Assembly (NCBI GenBank): GCA_903837815.1
Contig: CAILWD010000345.1
Span: 1 to 20,311 of the forward strand
Direction: 5' to 3'
Source of the DNA: an uncultured Chloroflexota bacterium
Lineage (GTDB): Bacteria; Chloroflexota; Anaerolineae; Anaerolineales; Villigracilaceae
Length of the DNA: 20,311 nt
In this document: in pieces, positions 7,092-15,035 of the stretch
Layout: each line of letters opens with the position of its first letter
Numbering within the stretch: the stretch's first letter is position 1
The notes under the pieces: model-generated
Database searches by the model: none
Told to the model about the DNA's origin: nothing
Seen by the model: only the letters and a program-made list of their open reading frames with translations
Program-made: the position numbers and the translations under genes

Positions 7092-7786
7092 AAGGAAACT
7101 TCTTTCGGCATTTTGATTTGCAGCGCTTCGGCAGCAGCGAACAATGCGCCGTGGATGAGATGGGCAATGCCGCGGTAGAAATCAGTGGCGGCGTGTTTTT
7201 TGACAAGTTTCGCCCAAGCAGGACCCCAGCGTAAAAGGTGATCGGAAAGAAAATCGCGTTGGGCTTGCAGGAGTTCGTTTAGTTTTGGTTCGTCACCCTC
7301 TTCAGCCGCCTGGAATGCAAGCGAGGCAAGGTGGGCGACGAAGGACATTTCAAGCCCGATGTGATCATCCGGTTCGTTGTTGATCCGTTCTGCTTGCAAA
7401 CCGAAACGAGCGTACCACTCGCGGATCTTCAGGGTCTGTTCCTGAAAGAGCAATCTTTTTTCGCTGAAGTATACAGACTCCCACATCGGCGCGGGGACTT
7501 TATTCAACCCGATGAAAAGATTCAAATGATCGTCTTTTACCGTTTTGAATTGGGCAGTGTCCAACCCCTCTTTGTTTTCTTTTGCCCAGCGTTCCAAGAG
7601 TTCAATGCCGCGCATCGTTTCGGTTTGCTCCGCCGCAAACGGGACTTCGCTGAACACCTCGTCGTAGATGAGCGACTCAAGCCAGGTTTTATCCGGCTCG
7701 GCAAACAGGATCTTCCCAAGCAGCCCGAACAGCAGTGATTCCCCAAGGAGGGTGGTTTTCAAATCATTCATCGCGATTGCCTGCAT
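7088..7786 (-). CDS. TorD/DmsD-family molybdoenzyme chaperone
   Basis: The 232-residue, mostly helical protein has the diagnostic TorD-family segment EPDDHIGLEMSF near residue 140, followed by FLSDHLLRW. Such chaperones bind the twin-arginine leader of their own reductase and hold it until the cofactor is inserted. The obvious client is the DmsA product encoded upstream. The start at 7786 is preferred because GAGGAG lies seven bases before it; an ATG five codons later has no ribosome site. The gene overlaps the end of the WD40 gene by 23 bases and its stop overlaps the ferredoxin start. It is therefore embedded in the transcript of the WD40, ferredoxin and radical SAM genes. Confidence 0.92.
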   Translation of the reverse strand: MQAIAMNDLKTTLLGESLLFGLLGKILFAEPDKTWLESLIYDEVFSEVPFAAEQTETMRGIELLERWAKENKEGLDTAQFKTVKDDHLNLFIGLNKVPAPMWESVYFSEKRLLFQEQTLKIREWYARFGLQAERINNEPDDHIGLEMSFVAHLASLAFQAAEEGDEPKLNELLQAQRDFLSDHLLRWGPAWAKLVKKHAATDFYRGIAHLIHGALFAAAEALQIKMPKEVSL

Positions 7787-10754
7787 GGGGTTTCTCCTCG
7801 ACGGATGACCGTCTTCTATGTAAGAATAAACTGCGAAGGACGATTATGAACAGGGTCGCAAGTGAGAGAACGTAGGTGATGAATGTAATCACTTGCAGGG
7901 CGCCAATTCCCGCTTTTGTGATCCAGGCACGGATCTTTGCGGCAAGAGTTGGCTCGATGGTTTCAGCAACAGGCGGGTTCGCAAGCGCAGGATGAAGCGC
8001 ATGGATGATCGAAGATTCCATTGGAATGGGATTTGCATCACCCGTGAGAGCGATCATCTCTCCGGCTCTTACCTGGACTTGAACCTGATCGGCAAGACCT
8101 GTGACCTTTGCCTCCCCTTCACGGATGTACAACCAGCCTGTCCCTGTGATGGGAACTTCCAATGCAAAATTGCCGCCGGTGATCTCGATATTCACATTCG
8201 CCAGATGGATATTCAATGTGTCGACAGGTGTTTCGCTTTTCCCCCACAACCATCCGTAATCCATATTGAATTCAAGCCCGGCAACTGTGGCATTCGTCTC
8301 GGGCGGCAGGATGACCCTGCCATCGTTCCAATCAATAAACTGGGTCTCGGGGCGAGGTTTGAGTTGAAAATCGGACGGCGAAGAGTCATCAGAGATGCTT
8401 TTGGGTATGGCGTAATATCCCGGCGCAAAAGCGGTGACGTAACGGGTTTCAGATGGAAGGTCTGGGATCAGATACTCGCCGGAAGATGGATCTGCAGCTT
8501 GGATAATCCCCGCTTCTCCCACATCCACCCATGCGAACGGCAGGAGGTCGCTCCGTTCATTTGTAATCGTGCCTGATAAAGATTTGGTTTCGGTTGGTGA
8601 GAACTCGACATTTGCTTTTGGATTCTCAAACAGGTCAACGTATTTAGAAGGCGAAGACAGGTTTTGATCTGCCAAAGCAATGACATCGGCTGTCAGCAGA
8701 TATTGCCCAACCGGAACATCCTCGAACGTAAATTTGCCCTGCGTCGATGAAACCTGATATAACGGACCAGCGGGCAGTTGCAACGCCCAAAGTTTCATTT
8801 CATTGGTCGTTTCGATCCCGCCTTCGATTTGTCCATTGACGGCATGGGCGGTTAAAGTGACGGTTGGCGCTTGTCCCGTGTGCGGGTCGAGGGTCACCTG
8901 TGCTGCTTCCGGGCTGACGTATAAAATCCCATTCAGAATCTGCGGCGGGACGGCCAGGTTATAGACTGTAGGCGCTTGCGATAGTTGTTCCAGCTCCAGG
9001 GTCGCAACCCCATCTGAATTCGAAATGCCGCCGCTGAATCGATCACGCCATTCGTAAAGAATGGTTGAGGCTTCGACCGTCAGCCCCGCCAGCGGTTCAT
9101 TCGTCGCTTCTTCCAACACACTTACGGGAATTTCCACATTTTGGCTGGCATCCACGCGCGCCCAGCGCGAATCGACGGCGGTTTGTCCGCCTGAAGAAGT
9201 GGCAGTGACAACGAAATTCACCGTTCCGGTGGGTATGCCTGCCTGTGCAAGAGAATCATCGTGGCATTGTGTGCATTGCCGGGTGGCAGGTTTGGACGAA
9301 TACGCCGGCGGCGCGCCCATGTTGATGGCGACGTTGAATGTAAAATCGCCATTCGCTGTTGGGCTGGTTTCAAGAGATTCGGTGACTTCACTGTTTGAAA
9401 TAATATCGAGTCGGACTTTTACATTCGCAATGGTTGCCGGGTCTTTGGAATACACCCTGCCGCTGATGATCTCGGGCGCGAGTGAGTAACCCGTCACATA
9501 AAACGTTTCGCCATTACCGGGCGAGGCGAGCACGATGGCAATATCATCGTTGTTGACGGGCACGCCGGATACATCGTACACCGCGTTGTATTTGATCGGC
9601 ATGCTTTCAACAAGCGGAGACCGCGGGAAAGCCGTACACCATGAGAGCCCGATCCCGCCCGCATGACAGGCTTCGCAACTCAAGTCGATGACGCGAGCCG
9701 GTTCGTTCTGTCCGCGCCGGTGGTGACATTGGCGGCAATCCGATTGCACGTCGGGGACGGGCGAATCGGGAAAAGCTGTCAGGTCGTTCAGATCCCACAA
9801 ACGCACGGTATTGTCCCCTCCGCCCGAAGCAAGGGTCTTTCCATCCGGCGAGAAGGCAACCGCGTAAACAAAATCTTCATGCCCTTGTAATATTTTCAGT
9901 TCGGTTCCATCGTCAACCTTCCACAAGCGGACAGTCTGGTCGACCGAACCGGTTGCGATTGTCTGTCCATCCGGTGAGAAGGCGATACCCAAGATGCTGG
10001 ATTTATGCCCTTTCAAAACCCGGATCAAACTTCCGTCGGAAATTTTCCAAAGATGTATTGTCCTGTCGAACCCGCAGGATGCCAGGGTTCCTCCATCGGG
10101 TGAAAAGGCAAGGCAGCGAGGCCAATCGGTATGCCCGGCAAACGTGTAGAGTAATTCACCGTTCGAGACCTTCCACACACGGATGCTGTTATCTGAAAGT
10201 CCGCCTGCGACCAGAGAGCCATCAGGGGAAAGCGCCGTTACACGGATGCCCGATGCTCCGTTGATGGCGAGCGTGAATTCGCCGCTGTTGACATTCCAAA
10301 TGCGGATCGTGTCATCATCCGAAGCGGCGGCGAGAAGAGAACCGTCACGATTAAGAGAGATACTGCGCACCCAACCGGTTGGCTCTGTAAACGAGCCGGG
10401 ATTTTGAAGCGTTGAAATATCCCAAAACTTGATTGCGTTATCGAATAGCCCTGCTGCAAGCAGGTTTGTCTGGGGCAGAAAGAGAAGGCTGCGCACCCAA
10501 ACGCCGGTTTGAATAAATTCCGGCTGTGAAAATTGCCCGGTATCGAAGAGATAGATTCCGGAAGTTCCCCCGACTGCAAGATGTTTCCCGTCGGATGAAA
10601 AGGCGAGGGCGTGGGCTCGTTCGTATCCGCTGGGAGAAAGCTCCAGAACCCGGACCAGGTCCCCGGTCTGGGTTGAGGCGCGGCTGAAAGCCATCAATAG
10701 AATGGTGGAAATCAAGAGAGGGAGAAGAAGGAGCGTTTTGTTTTTTGATTTCAT
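7764..10754 (-). CDS. Exported WD40 beta-propeller, heme c, FecR-like membrane-anchored protein
   Basis: A 996-residue multidomain protein. Residues 1-28 form a signal peptide. Seven WD40 repeats (about 45-322, e.g. HLWKISD, VRLWDLN) make one beta-propeller. Heme c motifs CRQCH (340-344), CEACH (360-364) and CTQCH (494-498) follow. Residues 540-800 look like carboxypeptidase-regulatory or Ig-like beta modules. Residues 830-905 resemble a FecR domain (GTGWLYIREGEAKVTG), and a membrane helix at 952-977 ends in a basic tail. The bulk should lie outside the cell. The gene begins 60 bases after dmsC, just past a terminator-like hairpin, with no clear ribosome site. A role as electron partner or docking scaffold for DmsABC is inferred from position; I know no characterised protein of this architecture. 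Confidence 0.88.
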   Translation of the reverse strand: MKSKNKTLLLLPLLISTILLMAFSRASTQTGDLVRVLELSPSGYERAHALAFSSDGKHLAVGGTSGIYLFDTGQFSQPEFIQTGVWVRSLLFLPQTNLLAAGLFDNAIKFWDISTLQNPGSFTEPTGWVRSISLNRDGSLLAAASDDDTIRIWNVNSGEFTLAINGASGIRVTALSPDGSLVAGGLSDNSIRVWKVSNGELLYTFAGHTDWPRCLAFSPDGGTLASCGFDRTIHLWKISDGSLIRVLKGHKSSILGIAFSPDGQTIATGSVDQTVRLWKVDDGTELKILQGHEDFVYAVAFSPDGKTLASGGGDNTVRLWDLNDLTAFPDSPVPDVQSDCRQCHHRRGQNEPARVIDLSCEACHAGGIGLSWCTAFPRSPLVESMPIKYNAVYDVSGVPVNNDDIAIVLASPGNGETFYVTGYSLAPEIISGRVYSKDPATIANVKVRLDIISNSEVTESLETSPTANGDFTFNVAINMGAPPAYSSKPATRQCTQCHDDSLAQAGIPTGTVNFVVTATSSGGQTAVDSRWARVDASQNVEIPVSVLEEATNEPLAGLTVEASTILYEWRDRFSGGISNSDGVATLELEQLSQAPTVYNLAVPPQILNGILYVSPEAAQVTLDPHTGQAPTVTLTAHAVNGQIEGGIETTNEMKLWALQLPAGPLYQVSSTQGKFTFEDVPVGQYLLTADVIALADQNLSSPSKYVDLFENPKANVEFSPTETKSLSGTITNERSDLLPFAWVDVGEAGIIQAADPSSGEYLIPDLPSETRYVTAFAPGYYAIPKSISDDSSPSDFQLKPRPETQFIDWNDGRVILPPETNATVAGLEFNMDYGWLWGKSETPVDTLNIHLANVNIEITGGNFALEVPITGTGWLYIREGEAKVTGLADQVQVQVRAGEMIALTGDANPIPMESSIIHALHPALANPPVAETIEPTLAAKIRAWITKAGIGALQVITFITYVLSLATLFIIVLRSLFLHRRRSSVEEKPHAGNRDE

Positions 10755-10767
10755 GTTTTGAACAAAA

Positions 10768-10793
10768 TGGGGGTGAGCTTTTGCCCACCCCCA
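10768..10793 (-). terminator. Terminator or attenuator between dmsC and the WD40 gene
   Basis: An 11-bp stem (10768-10778 with 10783-10793, one G-T type mismatch) carries a run of five G-C pairs and a 4-base loop. On the minus strand it is followed by TTTTGTT. It lies 22 bases after the dmsC stop and 14 bases before the WD40 start, so it should lower expression of the downstream genes relative to dmsABC. Confidence 0.75.
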
Positions 10794-10814
10794 AAGAGGC
10801 GTTCCTATGCTGGT

Positions 10815-11714
10815 TCAGAGACCGATGCGGTAGTGTGTGGCATAGAAGATGAAACGTCCCATCGCTTCGCCGATCAGCGCAAGAGCGAAGGCGCTGTAGG
10901 CGAGGGTTGTAAGGGTTTGCTCTTTATCAGCGACGGATGCGTTGTGGTAGAGGTATGCCGCGAGCACACCTGCACCAACAAATAGGACCAGCAGACGCAG
11001 TAAGAACACGAAACCATAGGAACCAATCATCATGTTCAGCGATTGCAGCGCCGCGCCTCCCTGTGTGGCAAGATATGCCAGATAGAGTGGGAGGACGACA
11101 AACTCGATGCCCAGCAGCACGATGGCGCTGATGGCAAGCATCTGAAGGATATTGTTGACGATAGGCGTCTCTGTTTTCTTGAGCCCGGCGTGACCCATGA
11201 CGAGCGCGGCGGCCATTCCAAGCGAACCGATCAGCAAACTGCCAACGATGAAGGTGACTGGCGTGGCAATCGTATTCCATGCCGGCTGGGTGGCGATCAT
11301 GTACACCATGCCCATGGCGTAGATGTAAGCAAGAGCAATCAGGGCGGTGATCCAGCCGATGGCATTGCGCAAGCCTTCGCCGCCAACTTTGCGCCATTGC
11401 AGGTAGGTGTACAGCGCGGCGAAGACGATGAAGGTCACGGCAATGACCACTTCACGGCTGACCCATGAAGAGCCGAGGTTCGGCACGGCGCGAGCGATGT
11501 GCAGCGGACTGCCAAGATGGAAGAGCGAGGCAAGTAACGCCAGCGCCATGAGCGGCACGACGAGGAAGAGCGGACGATTGGTCAGGCGGTTTGTAAGATC
11601 ACCTCCCACCTTTGGGGTGAGATACGCGCGCACGATTATCAGCGCGATCATCAAACCGGCGGCGGTCTGCCCAAGGATTGTGAAGGCTAGCAAAGCCCAT
11701 TCGCGAGTGTTCAT
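10815..11714 (-). CDS. dmsC: DmsC-type membrane anchor subunit (quinol oxidation)
   Basis: The 299-residue protein has about eight membrane helices and resembles the DmsC family of DMSO reductase anchors. Family-like features shared with the paralogue at 16498-17418 are REWAL at the N terminus, SLFHLGSPLH, SWVSREV, a QPAWN loop and the C-terminal GEAMGRFIFYATH. It would bind menaquinol in the membrane and pass electrons to the DmsB clusters; no heme b ligand pattern is evident. The ATG lies one base after the dmsB stop and has a strong GGAGGA site nine bases upstream. A terminator-like hairpin follows. It completes the catalytic complex with dmsA and dmsB. Confidence 0.92.
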   Translation of the reverse strand: MNTREWALLAFTILGQTAAGLMIALIIVRAYLTPKVGGDLTNRLTNRPLFLVVPLMALALLASLFHLGSPLHIARAVPNLGSSWVSREVVIAVTFIVFAALYTYLQWRKVGGEGLRNAIGWITALIALAYIYAMGMVYMIATQPAWNTIATPVTFIVGSLLIGSLGMAAALVMGHAGLKKTETPIVNNILQMLAISAIVLLGIEFVVLPLYLAYLATQGGAALQSLNMMIGSYGFVFLLRLLVLFVGAGVLAAYLYHNASVADKEQTLTTLAYSAFALALIGEAMGRFIFYATHYRIGL

Positions 11715-11715
11715 C

Positions 11716-12336
11716 TTAGAGCTCCTCCAGATTCATCAGGTGCCCATCGCCGGAGCGGGACGACTTGGTGACCTTGTTTGGTTTGTAAACCACGGCGGGT
11801 TTGGTGATGGTTGGGTCGGGCAGGGGAGCCGGGTCTGCAAACGTGCCGTATTTTTCCCTGATCTCGTTCAATGGACCAAAGTCCATGGCGCGATACGGGC
11901 AGGATTCCACGCAGGCGGGGCGTTCGCCCTTGTCCACGAGGTCGTGGCACATGTCGCACTTGGTCATTACGTTCAGTTCTTCGTTGAATTGCGGGGCTCC
12001 GTACGGGCAAGCCCACGAGCAATAGCGGCATCCGATGCACATGTCGGCGTTGATGAGGACGATGCCGTCATCCCGTTTCGAGATTGCGCTGGTCGGGCAG
12101 ACGTCCATGCAGATCGGTTTTTCGCAGTGCATGCATGCCGACGAAACGGAATATGCATACACATTGCTGGGGATCATCTGGCCGTTTTGATCGACCCACT
12201 CGCCGCCTTCATATTGGAACACCCTGCGCCAGCGGACTCCCACGGGCAGGCTGCTCCTGTCTTTGCAGGCGATCTGGCAAGCTTTACAGCCAGAGCACTT
12301 GTTTAGATCGACATAAAAAGCAAGTTGTTTAGCCAT
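11716..12336 (-). CDS. dmsB: DmsB-type four-cluster iron-sulfur subunit
   Basis: The 206-residue protein contains sixteen ligand cysteines in the order typical of DmsB, PhsB and NrfC: residues 14, 17, 20, 24; 68, 71, 76, 80; 100, 103, 106, 110; and 127, 130, 142, 146. That supports four [4Fe-4S] clusters forming a wire from the DmsC quinol site to DmsA. There is no signal peptide, so export would be by hitch-hiking with the Tat-dependent DmsA. An AAGGAG site precedes the ATG, 12 bases after the dmsA stop. The C-terminal tail after residue 160 is proline and lysine rich and probably packs against its partners. Confidence 0.95.
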   Translation of the reverse strand: MAKQLAFYVDLNKCSGCKACQIACKDRSSLPVGVRWRRVFQYEGGEWVDQNGQMIPSNVYAYSVSSACMHCEKPICMDVCPTSAISKRDDGIVLINADMCIGCRYCSWACPYGAPQFNEELNVMTKCDMCHDLVDKGERPACVESCPYRAMDFGPLNEIREKYGTFADPAPLPDPTITKPAVVYKPNKVTKSSRSGDGHLMNLEEL

Positions 12337-12348
12337 GGTTCATTCTCC

Positions 12349-14814
12349 TTATAACCTCTCGACCTGAACCAGGTTGGTGTGCGCCGTGAAGCCCTTTGCC
12401 ATCGGGGTCGGGCGGTAGTTCGTCAGCGTGTTGCCACAGCCGCGAGTATCCACACCATCGGCGTTCGGAGTGTAATGAGCGCCTTGAGGAATATTGGTCG
12501 CACCAGGGCGGATGCGATTCGTCACGTAGGCGGGGATGTGAACAACGCCGCGGTCGTTGTAGACCTTGACCATATCGCCGTTCTTGATGCCACGCGTTTC
12601 TGCGTCGAGCGGATTGATCCAAATGCATTGCGGATGCGCCTCGCGCAGGATGTCCACATTCTCAAAGGTCGAATGTGAGCGCGCAACGAAGTGCGTGGTC
12701 TGCATCAGCAAAGGATAGGTCTCGCGCAGGGGGTCGCTCACGCCTTCCCATTCGGGGATGTAGGACGGGATCGGGGGAATCTCCTCATTCTTCAAATTCG
12801 CCAGGACGGGCGAGTAGATCTCGATCTTGCCGGTTGCCGTGGAGAGTGGATTCGCCTCTGGATCCGCCCGGAACGCTTCGAATGCGACGAAGGGTTTTCC
12901 GCCGGGGAGTTTGAAGAAACCTTTCTCCTTGAATTCCTCAAGGGATGGGAAATCCGGAACGCTCGCTTGAGCGCCAGCCACCATATCGCGCATCCAGTCT
13001 TCGCGGGTGTTGTGACCGTCGCGGAAATCGTCGCCGAAGCCGAGCCGGTCTGCGAGTTGCTCTGCGATCCAGACATCATCTTTGGATTCGAACATCGGCT
13101 CGATAACCTTGTGGTTGTAGAGCGCCCAGGCATGGTTACCCTTGATGCCGTGACCTTCGCCGGTGATGATGTTATCCACTTCGAAGCCGGTGGTGCCGGG
13201 CAGAATGATGTCTGACCACATGGCGCTCGGGGTCATTCCAACTTCGACTGTGACGAGCATCTCGAGTTTGGATTCGTCCGAGAGCACTTCCTTGGTGTAG
13301 TTGACATTGGCATGTTGGTTGATGACGCAGTTGCCGCCGTGGTTCCACATGAACTTCATGTTGGATTTCAGGCGCACATCCTTGTTGGTTTGCGCAGTGG
13401 TGGTGTCGCCGGCATTGGCGCTCCAGCCTGTGCTGGCACCGCGGATGTAATCCTTCTCCACCGTCATCTCGGTGCCGCGTGTGATGAAATCGGGCCACAT
13501 GAAGCACGGGATGGAAACCTGAACCGGGTTCGGGGGAACCGGGATCCCGCCCATCGGGCAGTATCCGCCGCCGGGGAGTTGTCCCGTATTCCCGCCCTTG
13601 ATGCCGAAATTGCCGGTCATTGCGGCGAGGATCGGAACCGCGCGGACGAATTGTTCACCGTAGGCGCGTCTCTGTGGACCCCAGCATTGAATGATGGCGC
13701 AGGGTTTAATCGAAGCGATCTCTCGCGCCAGGTTCGCAATGCGTTCCGCCGGGATGCCTGTGATGGCAGCCGCCCATTCGGGGGTCTTCTCGACTTTGTC
13801 GTATCCCTTGCCCATCAAGTACGCCATGTAGGATGAATTGCGCGGCGCGCCTTCGGGCAGGGTGCTTTCATCGAAACCGGCGGTGTGGGTCGCCATGAAT
13901 TCCTTGTCGTACAGGTTTTCCTTGACCATCACATACGCCATGGCGGCGATGAGAGCCACATCCGTTCCGGGGTTGATCGGGATCCACTCAGCCTGGGTCG
14001 CTGTGACCGTATCCGTCATGATCGGATCCACGACGATGAACTTGGTGCCCTTTTCAGCGGCTTTCATATACCAATAGCCGCCGTTATCGCCGCCCGCGCG
14101 CGTGACGAGTGAATTATCGCCGAGCAGAAGCACCAGCTTGGAATTGAGCACATCATCCGCCGAGTTTCCAGCGTATCCCCCGGTGATGTACGGCATCGCC
14201 ACGCCATAGGCTGCTTCGCTGTACGTTCCGTAATAACCGACGTACCCGCCGTTCATGCTCAACAATCTTTGGATCATCGAAGAGCCGTCCGGACCGCTCC
14301 AGGTGACGCCCCAGGCGTAGTTGAAGTAGAACGCATCGTTGCCATAGGTTTCCTTGATGCGTTTCATTTCATTGGCGATCGTATCCAGCGCCTCTTCCCA
14401 GGAAATGCGCTCGAACTTGCCTTCGCCGCGTTTGCCCACTCTCTTCATGGGGTATTTCAGACGATCGGGGGCATAAACGCGCCTGATCTGAGAACGTCCG
14501 CGCAGGCAGGGGATGGCGCGTGGAGATTCAGGCGTCTCTTCCTCCACAGGTGTGGGGTCGGGGATGATGCGTAGGAGAGTGCCGTCCTTGACCTTGGTGG
14601 CCAATATACAACGGCCGCCGCAGTTGTGATAGCACCCTACTGTGAGAGTTTGTTCCTCACCCGTTGCCGCAGCGCCCTCAATGGCTTTGAGGCCGTAATC
14701 GACACCGCCCGCAAGCGCGGCCGTCCCGCCGATGGCGGCGCTCCATTTAAGGAAACTGCGCCGGGTCATCACAGTGTCGTTCAGGGCTTTGGTGAGGAAA
14801 TTATTTTGTGTCAT
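12349..14814 (-). CDS. dmsA: DMSO reductase family molybdopterin catalytic subunit
   Basis: An 821-residue bis-MGD enzyme of the DmsA type. A twin-arginine signal (TRRSFLKW, Arg18-Arg19, then a hydrophobic stretch) directs export of the folded enzyme. The FS0 cluster ligands are Cys61, Cys65, Cys69 and Cys103. In GGYVGYYGTYS, Ser199 aligns by position with the serine that ligates molybdenum in DMSO reductases, which argues against a nitrate (Asp) or formate/thiosulfate (Cys/Sec) type. The C-terminal dinucleotide-binding domain is present (about residues 700-821). A GGAGG site sits before the ATG. Upstream lies a 211-bp region with several dyads. The likely substrate is an S- or N-oxide, but sequence alone does not settle it; related enzymes also use other oxyanions. 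Confidence 0.93.
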   Translation of the reverse strand: MTQNNFLTKALNDTVMTRRSFLKWSAAIGGTAALAGGVDYGLKAIEGAAATGEEQTLTVGCYHNCGGRCILATKVKDGTLLRIIPDPTPVEEETPESPRAIPCLRGRSQIRRVYAPDRLKYPMKRVGKRGEGKFERISWEEALDTIANEMKRIKETYGNDAFYFNYAWGVTWSGPDGSSMIQRLLSMNGGYVGYYGTYSEAAYGVAMPYITGGYAGNSADDVLNSKLVLLLGDNSLVTRAGGDNGGYWYMKAAEKGTKFIVVDPIMTDTVTATQAEWIPINPGTDVALIAAMAYVMVKENLYDKEFMATHTAGFDESTLPEGAPRNSSYMAYLMGKGYDKVEKTPEWAAAITGIPAERIANLAREIASIKPCAIIQCWGPQRRAYGEQFVRAVPILAAMTGNFGIKGGNTGQLPGGGYCPMGGIPVPPNPVQVSIPCFMWPDFITRGTEMTVEKDYIRGASTGWSANAGDTTTAQTNKDVRLKSNMKFMWNHGGNCVINQHANVNYTKEVLSDESKLEMLVTVEVGMTPSAMWSDIILPGTTGFEVDNIITGEGHGIKGNHAWALYNHKVIEPMFESKDDVWIAEQLADRLGFGDDFRDGHNTREDWMRDMVAGAQASVPDFPSLEEFKEKGFFKLPGGKPFVAFEAFRADPEANPLSTATGKIEIYSPVLANLKNEEIPPIPSYIPEWEGVSDPLRETYPLLMQTTHFVARSHSTFENVDILREAHPQCIWINPLDAETRGIKNGDMVKVYNDRGVVHIPAYVTNRIRPGATNIPQGAHYTPNADGVDTRGCGNTLTNYRPTPMAKGFTAHTNLVQVERL

Positions 14815-14889
14815 TGCTTTCCTCCGTTACAGAATGAAAGGTCGATATGGTTGGAAATGGGACAGGCCCGAAATATGGGCGCAAGGGAA

Positions 14890-14904
14890 ATTGAATTTTT
14901 CAAT
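14890..14904. promoter_or_regulatory. Possible regulator-binding dyad upstream of dmsA
   Basis: ATTGAA and TTCAAT flank a 3-base centre, about 76 bases before the dmsA start. It recalls an FNR/CRP-family half-site pair (TTGAT-N4-ATCAA) but has the wrong spacing and sequence for E. coli FNR. No good sigma70 -35 box follows it, which fits an activator-dependent promoter. Confidence 0.3.
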
Positions 14905-14912
14905 ATGCACAC

Positions 14913-14972
14913 TCCTGATGATGAAATATATGGCGTCGGACGCCGAATTTGTGTCTTCATCCATCATCAGGA
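14913..14972. promoter_or_regulatory. Large inverted repeat with inner hairpin upstream of dmsA
   Basis: Perfect 11-bp arms TCCTGATGATG (14913-14923) and CATCATCAGGA (14962-14972) surround a short perfect hairpin GGCGT-CGG-ACGCC (14932-14944). It sits about 100-158 bases before the dmsA start, in the gap after the cytochrome gene. The two-component regulator encoded just upstream is a candidate ligand. A 3'-end structure of the cytochrome transcript is the alternative. Confidence 0.5.
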
Positions 14973-15019
14973 TACCATTCGGTTTTTTTGGCATCATCCC
15001 ACCTTTGAGCGCTCTTTAC

Positions 15020-15035
15020 TCACCCTTAAGGGTGA
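15020..15035. promoter_or_regulatory. 16-bp perfect palindrome over the cytochrome stop codon
   Basis: TCACCC-TTAA-GGGTGA is fully symmetric and contains the TAA stop of the heptaheme gene. As RNA it makes a 6-bp GC-rich stem, but no U-run follows, so it is a weak terminator at best. It could equally be a protein-binding site. Confidence 0.4.

Noticed and set aside
11407..12306. Long plus-strand open frame opposite dmsB and dmsC
   Set aside because: It is antisense to two well-supported genes, has no family similarity and reflects codon bias of the opposite strand.
14890..14904. A true FNR box before dmsA
   Set aside because: The half-sites are TTGAA/TTCAA with a 3-base centre, not TTGAT-N4-ATCAA, and it is not at the expected distance from a visible -10 box; kept only as a low-confidence dyad.
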